Below are positions 12,801 to 24,000 of a stretch of DNA of 64,000 nucleotides, piece after piece. The translations under genes were made by a program, and so were the position numbers. The stretch is from Theropithecus gelada (Eukaryota; Chordata; Mammalia; Primates; Cercopithecidae), in NCBI RefSeq assembly GCF_003255815.1, contig NC_037674.1, forward strand, positions 17,691,615-17,755,614, written 5' to 3'. Positions within the stretch are counted from its first letter, which is position 1. Each line of letters starts with the position of its first letter. Below the pieces are notes generated by a model. The model was given only the letters and a program-made list of their open reading frames with translations. It searched no databases and was not told the DNA's origin.

Positions 12801-15029
12801 AAATCCGCCCCCATGATCCAGTCACCTCCCACCAGGCTCCTCTTCCAACATTGGGGATTACAATTCGACATGAGATTTGGGTGGGAACACAAATCCAAAC
12901 CATATCAATCAATAACAAAAAAAAATTAGTTCTGTTTCTATGTACCCTCAATGAACAATCCAAAAAAAATTAAGAAAACAGTTCCATTTACAATAACATC
13001 CAAAAGAATAAAATACCTAGGAATGCACTTAATGAAGGAGGCGAAAGACTTGTACACTGAAAACTATAAAACATTCCTGAAAGAAATTAAAGAATGCCTA
13101 AATCAATGGAAAGATATCCCATGTTCATAGGTTGGAAGGCAATGTTAAGATGGCAGTAATACAGAAAGTGATTTACAGATTCACTGCAGTCCCTATCAAA
13201 ATTGCAATAGCTTGTTTTGCAGTAGTGGAAAAGCTGATCTTCCATAGAATTGCAAAGGGACCTGAATAGCCAAAACAATCTTAAAAAAGAGAAACAAAGT
13301 TGGAAAATTTACACTTCTGATAGGATTTAGCTGTGTCCCCACTCAAATCTCATCACGAATTCCCATGTTGTGGGAGAGACCCAATGGGAGGTAATCGAAT
13401 CATGGGGGCAGATCTTTCCCGTACTGTTCTGTTGATAGTAAGTCTGTCTCATGAGACCTGATGGTTATAAAAAGGGGAGTTTCCCTGCACAAGCACTCTC
13501 TTTGTCTACTGCCATTCACGTATGATGTGACATGCTCCTTCTTGCCTTCAGCCACGATTGTGAGGCTTCATGTGGAACTGTAAGTCCAATTAAACTTATT
13601 TCTTTTGTAGATTGTCCAGTCTCAGGTATGTCTTAAGCAGATTGAAAATGGAATACAGCTTCTCAATTTCAAACTTACTTCAAAGCTATGGCAATCAAAA
13701 GAACATGCCACTGCCCAGGCACAGTGGCCCATGCCTGTAATCCCAGCACTTTGGGAGGCTGAGGTGGGTGGATCACTTGAGGTCAGGAATTTGAGACCAG
13801 CCTGACCAACATGGTGAAAACCTGTCTCTACTAAAAATACAAAAATTAGCCAGGCGCCGTGGTGGGCACCTATAATCCCAGCTACTCGGGAGGCTGAGGC
13901 AGGAGAATCGATTGAACTCATGAGGCGAGGTGGAGGTTGCAGTGAGCCAAGATTGTGCCACTGCACTCCAGCCTGGGTGACAAAACAAGACTCTGTCTCA
14001 AAAAAAAAAAAAAAAAAAAAGAACGTGCTACTAGAATAAGGATAGACATATAGACCAGTGAAATAGAATTGAGAATCTAGAAATAAACCCATACATTTAT
14101 AGCCACCCAAACACTGGGATTACAGGCACAAGCCACAGTACTTTGTCCATGTCACCATTATAATTTCAGTAAAGGTTCATGACCATTCGATGAAGAAGAA
14201 ATAGTCTCTTGAGCATATGGTGTGAGACAGTTGGATATTTGCTTGCAAAAGAATGAAGTTAGACTCCTATATTCAAAATATGTTATATGTATATCATATG
14301 CAAAAAACTAACTCAAAATAGATCAACTATGTAAGAGCTAAAACCATAAAACTCTCAGAAGAAAACGGGTCAATCTCCATGAACTTGGATTTGGCAATGG
14401 ATTCTTAGATATGACAACAAAATCGTGAGCAACAATGACAACAAATACGTGTTAGAATTCACTAAGATTAAAAACTTTTTTGCATCAAAGAACATAAGAA
14501 AGTGAAAAAGCAACCTACAGAATGGGAGAAAATGTTTGCAGATTGTGTATCTGATATGGGTCTTTTATCTAGAATACATGCAGAACTTTCTACAACTCAA
14601 CAACAAAAAGACAGGCTGAGCACTGGGCCCATACCCTTCATGCTCGCCTGCTATACTGTCTGCCACTGAGGGCACATGCAACCCCTAGACCACAACCAAA
14701 CAGTGACCCAGACTGCTACAGCCACCTTCTGGCACCATATCACAGAGCAGGGGCCCCAGGCTGCAGAGAAAGAGCTTGCAGGGCTCCTGGATAGAACTGC
14801 ACTTTAGCAATGATAGGAAGGGGAATAATGCTCCAATATCAGTTTCTGTTTATAATGGTGACATGGGCTGGACACAGTGGCTCACGCCTGTAATCCCAGT
14901 GCTTTGGGAAGCCTCCAAAGTACTTCTTTGAATTCAAGTAATCCTCTGCTTTGCTTCCCAAAGGAAGGCTGCAGTGAGCAATGTTCATACTACTGCTCTC
15001 CAGCCTAGGCAACAGAGCGAGACCCTATC

Positions 15030-15066
<37 letters not shown>

Positions 15067-18000
15067 GTAATAGTGACATGGAAAAAATACAGCTGGATGC
15101 TTAAAATGAATTTGAATTTGGACAGAGTAGCTCCAAAAGTTCTATGACAGCCTACCTCTTTCACAGACATTGGAGAAAAATAGCTCTCAGTCTGAGGAAG
15201 ATACCGAGAGAAAGAAAGACGTTGAAAGCATCTTGAAGAAAAGCTCAGATTGGATATGGGATTGGTCAAGTTGGCCAGAAAATATTCCCCACAAGGAGTT
15301 CCTCTTTGAAGCATCTGAAGCACACAGCTACCCAGCATGGAATTTAAAGCCTGATGAGGAAAGGGGGCTTTTTCTCAGCAGAATTTCTAAAGAGTTTTGC
15401 TGCTGTCTCATCTGGTGGCCATGGGATTGGGGATCTATATTGGAAGGCATCCGACAACTTCTACCAGCACCTTTTGATGAATAATTTGAATCCAGCTTTG
15501 TGCATATAGTGGGGATTTCTATCTGAGCTTGTGACACAGCTAACTCAGAAGCTGTTATGGTCCTTGGGTGGCTGCTTCACTTGTTTTTATTTGTTCTGCA
15601 AATACTGCTTTCCTAATTTAGTAAATGAAAGAATAGACACTAAAATCATACTGACCTATACTTATACCTATAGAATCAGTTAATAAGGGAGTCAGACTGT
15701 TTAATATCTACTGTTAACAATTTGGCAGTGAATTTTCTTTGGGTATTAGATATAAATATGTAAGTATAGTTTTAATATGTTAGTCATGATATAGTATTTT
15801 AAAAATTATCTGTAACCTTAATTCAGTTAAAACACTTTATATTCCAAAAGAATGAATGACAGTGATATTAAAATCACTACATTAAAGGGTTTGCCCAAAA
15901 TAAATATTGTGGCCTTACTTACACTACTGTGGAAAATATTATGTTTAATTTAAATGGATGCAGGTTGTATACTAAAGACTACACTTAACTATGCTAATTG
16001 GGCTTAATAAACAGAAAACAAGTTACAGCTACAAATGCCACCATACACTTCATACACCAGATTATTCTCACTTTTGCAGCATAAGGACTTTAATGTCCAA
16101 CTATTAGGTAATCAACTTGGATAATGTGTCTGTTGAAGGCACCTACTTAGTGTCTTTTCCTTTTTATCACTCTGGATTGCTGAATTTAATCCTATCCTTT
16201 GTGCTCAACTTTTTTGTGCTGTTAAAATCAGCTTTAACCTAAGCGTATCTGTGTCTACTTTAAAAGACTGGAAATGGAAAAAAATATAAATATTTTCCAT
16301 ATCCTTTAAAAAAAGAAAAGAAACCATACTTTAAAAGACTAGAAATGGAAAATAGATAGATAAATCTTTACCAAATCCTTAAAAAAAAAAAAAGACAACC
16401 CAACTCTAAAATGAGCAAAGGGTTTAAAGAGATATTTCTCCAAAGAAGATAAATAAATGAACAACAAGCACATGAAAATATACTCAACATTGTTAGTCAT
16501 TAGGAAAATGCAAGTCAAAACCACAGTAAAATATCACTTCGCACCCACTAGGATGGCTAAATCCAAAAAATGGAAAAACATAAGTGTTTACGAGGATGTA
16601 GAGAAATTGGAACATTGCCGGTGGAAATGTAAAATGGTTCAGCCATTGCAGAAAACAGTTTGGCATTTCCTCAAAACGTTAAACATAGAATTACCATATG
16701 AACCAGTGTGATGGTTAATTTTATGTGTCAATTTGTCTAGTTTAGATGTCTCTGTGAAGGTATTTTTTAATGAGATTAACATTTAAGTCAGTAGACTTTG
16801 AAGAAAGCAGATTACTCTCCATAATGAGAGTGGGCCTCATCCAGTAGTTGAAGGCCTTGGAGAAAAAGACTAAGGTCCCTGGGGAAAACAGAATATTTCC
16901 AGCTTGCCTTCAGGCTCAAGCTGCAGCATCAACTCTTCCCTGGTTCTCTAGTATGCCAGTATCTCCTGCAAAACTCAGACTTGCCAGCCCCTACAATCAC
17001 ATGAGCCAGTTACTTTAAGTAAATCAGTATTTGTATGTCTCTCTCTGTGTGTATACATAATTTATAAATATATAAATATATTCAATATAAATCCTATTAA
17101 TTCTGTTTCTCTGAAAAACCCTGTGTTCTCTGAAGAACCCTAACTGATACACCCAGCAATTCTACTCCTAGGAATATGCACAAGGGAATTGAAAGCAGGG
17201 ACTCAACAGATACATGTATGCCAATGATCACTGTAGCATTATTCATGACTGTAGGATCCAGCCTTACGGAGCTTAGTGGGTGTTCTCCCCATGTGTAGAG
17301 ACGAGAGATTGTAAGAAATAAAGATACAAGACAAAGAGATAAAGAGAAAACAGCTGGGCCCCGGGGACCACTACCACCAAGACGCGGAGACCGGTAGTGG
17401 CCCTGAATGACTGGGCACGCTGATATTTATTGCGTACAAGACAAGGGGGGCAGGGTAAGGAAGGTGAGTTGTCCTAGTGATTGATAAGGTCAAGCAAGTC
17501 GTGATCATGGGACAGGGGGCCCTTCCCTTTTAGGTAGTCAAAGCAGAGAGGAAAGGCAGCATACATCAGTGTTTTCTTCTGTGCACTTGTAAGAAGATCA
17601 AAGACTTTAAGACTTTCACTATTTCTTCTACCACTACCTACTACGAACTTCAAAGAGGAACCAGGAGTATGGGAGGAACATGAGAGTGGACAAGGAGCGT
17701 GACCACTGAAGCACAGCACCGCAGGGAGGGGTTTAAGCCTCCAGATGACTGTGGGCAGGCCTGAATGATATCCAGCCTCCCACAAGAAGCTGGTGGAGCA
17801 GAGTGTTCTCTGACTCCTCCAAGGAAAGAGAGACTCCCTTTCGTGGTCTGCTAAGTAACGGGTGCCTTCCCAGTCACTGGCGTTACCGCTTGACCAAGGA
17901 GCCCTCAGGCGGCCCTTATGCAGGTGTGACAGAGGGCTCACCTCTTGCCTTCTAGGTCACTTCTCACAATGTCCCTTCTGTACCTGACCCTATACCCACC

Positions 18001-21000
18001 AGTTATTCCTAGGTTATATTAGTAATGCAACAAAGAGTAATATTAAAAGCTAATGATTAATAATGTTTATACTAATGTTTGATAACTATCCATGATCATC
18101 TCTATATCTAATTTGTATTGTAACTATTCTTTATTCTAACTATTTTCTTTATTATACTGCTACAGTTTGTGCCTTCAGTCTCTTGCCTTGGCACCTGGGT
18201 AATCCTTCACCCACACATGATAACCAAAAGGTAGAAACAATCCAAGTGCCCATCAAAGATTAACAAATAAAATGTGGTATATACATATAACAGAATATTA
18301 TTCAGCTATAAAAAGAAATGAAGTTCTGATACATGCTGCAACATGAATGAACCTTGAAAATATGGAAAATGAAATAAGACAGTCATGAAAGGACAAGTGC
18401 TATACAATCCACTTATATGAAGTAGCTACAATATGCAAATTTGTCAAGACAGAGATTAGAGGGGGCTGACAGGTGTGAGTGACGGGGATTTACTGCTTAC
18501 TGATTACAGAGTTTCTGCTTGGGGTGATGTAAAGTTTTTAGAAATAGTGGTAATGCTTGTCCTACATGGTGAATGTGATTAATGCCACTGAATTGGATAC
18601 TTGGAAATGATTAAAATGGCAAATTTTGCTATACATGTTTTACCACAATTTTTAAGAATCAGTAATGTAATATGCCATAAAAACCCACATTGAATTGTGC
18701 ATTTTAGATGGGTGAATTGCATGGTATGTGAATTCAGTAAAGCTGTTAAAAATAAAAGTGTTGCAGCATCATTTCTGCTGCATTCAGTTGATAAAAGCAA
18801 GCTAAGTCTAGCCCATGTTCAAGGGTGTTCAATTCCAATTGCGACGGGAGGAATGACAATTTATGGATATGGGTACCCATGCAGGAATAAGTGCTATCAA
18901 AGCCCACCTGCAGCTACATTCCACATTGTTATTAGTGAGAATGCTGGTTTATGATAAAGCTCTTCAAAAATACTGGATCTCCCACCATGTTCAAAGACGG
19001 TAAAGATTATTTGTGGACTCCTACTGAGGGTTTAGCTCAATCATACACCATACCCACCTCCGTCTCCCACCCAATCTAGTTATATCACAATTTTTGGTTA
19101 AATCAATATTCAGTGTTTACATTTTTCACATGCTCAAGGGTGTCTGATACTTTATCCAGTCTACTTCTTTCCCTGGAGACTATCTTCCCTACCAGAGCTC
19201 TTCATCTTTCTCCTCCCATCTGGACCATTGCTCTCTAGGTTCCCTGCAAAGCTTTCATCTCAGAACTTACCTTCACTGTTTTCTGGTGTTGTATCCCTCC
19301 TTTCTTCAGTTCCTTGTTTTTCTCTTTTCTGATGTATTCCCTTGTTGTGTTTATTTGTTTGTAGCATCTTCTGGTAGTTTCCCAAGAACGTTTGCATTGG
19401 AGGTACTCTTTTTGCCTCCTTGCAGGTATGAAACCATCTTTTTTCCTACCTTTACCCTTGGTTGATAATTTGCCTATCAGGGCTGAATATTCTTTCTCTG
19501 AGAATTTGAAGGCATTTCTCCTCAGAAATAATATCACACACATCTACAACCATCTGATCTTTGACAAACCTGACAAAAAAAAAAAAAAAGAAATGAGGAA
19601 AGGATTCCGTATTTAATAAATGGTGCTGGGAAAACTGGCTAGCCGTAAGTAGAAAGCTGAAATTGGATCCTTTCCTTACACTTTATACAAAAATTAATTC
19701 AAGATGGATTAGAGACTTAAATGTCAGACCTAAAATCATAAAAACCCTAGAAGAAAACCTAGGCAATACCATTCAGGACATAGGCATGGGCAAGGACTTC
19801 ATGTCTAAAACACCAAAAGCAACGGCAACAAAAGCCAACATTGACAAATGGGATCTAATTAAACTAAAGAGCTTTTGCACAGCAAAAGAAACTGCCATCA
19901 GAGTGAACAGGCAACCTGCAGAATGGGAGAAAATTCCTGCAATCTACTCATCTGACAAAGGGCTAATATCCAGAACCTACAAAGAACTCAAACAAATTTA
20001 CAAGAAAAAACAACCCCATCAAAAAGTGGGCAAAGGATATGAACAGACACTTCTCAAAAGAAGACATTTATTCAGCCAACAGACACATGAAAAAATGTTT
20101 ATCATCACTGGCCATCAGAGAAATGAAAATCAAAACCACAACGAGATACCATCTCACACCAGTTAGAATGGCAATCATTAAAAAGTCAAGAAACAACAGG
20201 TGCTGGAGAGGATGTGGAGAAATAGGAACACTTTTACACTGTTGGTGGTACTGTAAACTAGATCAACCATTGTGGAAGACAGTGTGGCAATTCCTCAGGG
20301 ACCTAGAACTAGAAATACCATTTGACCCAGCCATCCCATTACTGTGTATATACCCAAAGGATTATAAATCATGCTGCTATAAAGACACATGCACACGTGT
20401 GTTTATTGCGGCACTATTCACAATAGCAAAGACTTGGAACCAACCCAGATGTCCATCAGTGACAGACTGGATTAAGAAAATGTGGCACCATCCTGGCCAA
20501 CATGGTGAAACCCTGTCTCTACTAAAAATACAAAAAATCAGCCAGGCGTGGTGGCGGGCGCCTGTAGTCCCAGCTACTCGGGAGGCTCAGGCAGGAGAAT
20601 GCCATGAACCTAGGAGGCGGAGCTTGCAGTGAGCCGAGATCGTGCCACTGCACTCCAGCCTGGGCTACAGAGCGAGACTCTGTCTTAAAAAAAAAAAAAA
20701 AAAGAAAATGTGGCACATATACACCTATACAGCTGGGCCCCAGGTAATCTATGCAGCTATAAAAAAGGATGAGTTTTATAGCTGGGCCCTGGGAATACTA
20801 TGCAGCTATAAAAAAGGATGAGTTCATGTCCTTTGTAGGGACATGGATGCAGTTGGAAACCATCATTCTCAGCAAACTATCGCAAGAACAGAAAACCAAA
20901 CACCGCATGTTCTCACTCATAGATGGGAACTGAACAATTAGAACACCTGGACACAGGGTGGGGAACATCACACACCGGGGCCTGTTGTGGGGTGGGGGGA

Positions 21001-24000
21001 CGGGGGAGGGATAGCATTAGGAGATATACCTAATGTAAATGACGAGTTAATGGGTACAGCACACCCACATGGCACATGTATACATATGTAACAAACCTGC
21101 ACATTGTGCACACATACCCTAGAACATAAAGTATTAAAAAAGAAAAGATAGACTTGAACAACATTAAAAAAAAAGAATTTGAAGGCATTTCTTTTATTGT
21201 CTTCTACCTTCTTGCTCCAAAACCATTCTTTATTTTATTTTTTTTTTTATTTTTTTTTTAAATTTATTTATTATTATACTTTAAGTTGTAGGGTACATGT
21301 GCATAACGTGCAGGTTTGTTACATATGTATACTTGTGCCATGTTGGTCTGCTGCACCCATCAACTCGTCATTTGCATCAGGTATAACTCCCAATGCAATC
21401 CCTCCCTCCAAAACCATTCTTAATTCTATTCCTTTGTTCCTCTGTGTGTAATCTATCTTTTCTCTCTGAAATACCTTCTCTTTATCATTAACATTCCAAA
21501 TTTCCAGTATTCTGAAATTTTATAATAAAATCCCTTGATGGAGATCTTTTGTTTGTTTGTTTGAGTCAGGATTTTGCTCTATGCCCAGGTTGGAGTGCAG
21601 TGGTGTCATCATGGTTCACTGCAGCATCAAACTCCTGGGCTCAAGTGATCATCACACCTCAGAATCCTGAGTAGATGGGACTTACAGGCATGTGCCACCA
21701 TGCCCAACTAATTTTTTCATTTTTTGTATAGGCAGGGTTTCCCTAGGTTACCTAGGCTAGTCTTAAAACCCTAGGCTCAAGGGATCCGCCCACCTTGGCC
21801 TCCCAAAGTGCTCTGCAGGGATTACAGGTGTGAGCCACTGTGACTGGCCCTAGGTCTTTTAAAATAATCATTGTTCTGGATGTTAGATGTGGACCCCTTC
21901 AATCCTGAGAATTGTGTCCTTCAGTTCTGAGAAACTGTTTTGTATTATTCCTTAGATTAATTTTTCCCTTCCTTCTTTCTACTCTACGGATTTTATAATC
22001 TCCTTTTCCTTTTTTTGCCTAGTTTTTGAGCAATTTTCTCAATTTTATCTTCTAGGCCTTCCATTTATGCTATCATGTTTCTGCTTTCTAGGAGCTCTTT
22101 CTTATCCTCTGATGGTTCCTTGGTTTTTGTTTTCATGTTATGCAAAGCAATGGCAAAACATTTATTATCCTGAAATGTGTACATCCTATTTTTTTTCAAG
22201 TAGCAAATTTGTTGGTGATGTAATTTATTTAACCTGTTTCAGTTGGACAGACTCATGATCATTGCTGCTCTGTATAATTTCAAGTCTGATGATAAGTTTT
22301 TTGTTTTTTTGTTTTTAGGAGACAGGGTCTCACTCTGTTGCCCAGGCTGGAGTGCAGTGGCGTGACCATGGCTCACTGCAGCCTCTAGCTCCTGGGCTCA
22401 AGCGATCCTTCCAGTTTAGCCTCCTAAGTAGCTGTGGCTGTGGGCATGTGCCACATGCCCAGCTAATTCTTTTTATTTATGTACTTTAATTTTTTTGTTG
22501 AGATGGGGTCTTGCTATGTTGCCCAGGTTAGTCTTGAACTCCTGGTCTCAATCAATCCTCTTGCCTCATCTTTCCAAAGCACTGAGATCTTCTAAGTATT
22601 TTTACCCCACTTCTAAAACTTGATGAGGAATTCAAAATAGCACACCGCATTAAATGACATTTATTGTTTTATAAATTGTATACAGGTTGAGTATTCCATG
22701 CTTGGGACTCTAGAGTGTTTCAGATTTGGGATTATTTTGAATTTTTGAATATTTTCATTAAACTTACTGGTTGAACATTCCAATCTGAAAATCCAAAACC
22801 CAAAATGCTCCAATGAGCATTTCCTTTGAGTGTCATGTTGGTGTTCAAAAAGTTTCAGATTTTAGAGGCCAGGTGTGGTGGCTCATGACTGTAATCCGAG
22901 CACTTTGGGGGGCCAAGGTGGGTGATCACCTAAGGTCAGGAGTTTGAGACCAGCCTAGTCAACATGGTGAAACCCCGTCTCTACTAAAAAGTACAAAAAT
23001 TAGCTGGGCATGGTGGCACGCACCTGTAGTCCCAGCTACTCAGGAGGCTGAGGCAGGAGAATTGCTTGAACCCAGAGGCAGAGGTTGCAGTGAGCCAAGA
23101 TCGCACCACTGCACTCTAGCCTGGGTGACAGAGCTAGACTCCATCTTAAAAAAAAAAAAAAAAAAAAAAAATTCAGATTTTAGAGTACTTCAGATTTTGG
23201 ATTTTTGAATTAGGGATACTCAAGCTACAGTTGTTTTTGTTTTTGTTTTTGTTTTGAGGCGGAGTCTCGCTCTGTCACCCAGGCTGGAGTGCAGTGGCGC
23301 AATCTCGGCTCACTGCAAGCTCCACTTCCTGGGTTTACGTCATTCTCCTGCCTCAGCCTCCCGAATAGCTGGGACTACAGGTGCCCGCCACCTTGCCCGG
23401 CTAGTTTTTTGTACTTTTTAGTAGAGACGGGGTTTCACCGTGTTAGCCAGGATGGTCTCGATCTCCTGACCTCGTGATCCACCCCTCTCGGCCTTCCAGA
23501 GTGCTGGGATTACAGGCTTGAGCCACCGCGCCCGGCTCAACCTACACTTGTTTTATGCTATCCTTGTCTTGTTTAAGGGTACAATACTTTTTTTCGTCTC
23601 TCTAGAGATACTGATAATGTTTTGATATTTACTTTGATTCCTTGCATTGTCCCTGTTTTCTTGGAGATCCTTTTATTCTGTTTCCTTATTTGAGTCACTT
23701 TCTCTGATTTTGGAGACTTTGCTCAAATGTGAGTTTTGAGACGGAGTCTCACTCTATTGCCCAGACTGGAGTGCAGTGGTGCAATCTCGGCTCACTGCAA
23801 CCTCTGCCTCCTGGGTTCAAGCAATTCTCCTGCCTCAGCCTCCCGAGTAGCTGGGACTACAGGTGCCCGCCACCACACCTGGATAATTTTTGTATTTTTA
23901 GTAGAGACAGGATTTCACCATGTTGGCCAGGCTGGTCTAGAACTCCTGACTTCAAGTGATCCACTCGCCCCAGCCTCCCAAAGTGCTGGGATTACAGACA

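Larger units (their letters stand above)
12302..18655 (+). mobile_element. Old L1M element holding nested insertions
   Basis: Blocks 12302-12530, 12908-13317, 13658-13712, 14033-14613, 16398-16706, 17152-17249 and 18216-18655 read in order as one L1 ORF2-to-3' end in sense orientation. The gaps are later insertions: two MaLR LTRs, an Alu, a BNIP3 retropseudogene, an ERVL-like LTR and an ERVK LTR. A short reversed Alu scrap (14105-14146) also lies inside. All L1 frames are broken. Confidence 0.85.

Noticed and set aside
13622..14110. 162-codon minus-strand open frame
   Set aside because: The protein (SRVAGIIGAHH type) is the usual translation of an Alu in reverse.
15170..15484. 104-codon open frame with SDWIWDWSSWPENIP
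   Set aside because: Not an intact gene: it is the BNIP3 pseudogene, and the transmembrane part is frameshifted.
19235..19543. 102-codon minus-strand open frame rich in Lys and Arg
   Set aside because: No family recognised, and it runs across an L1 insertion boundary.
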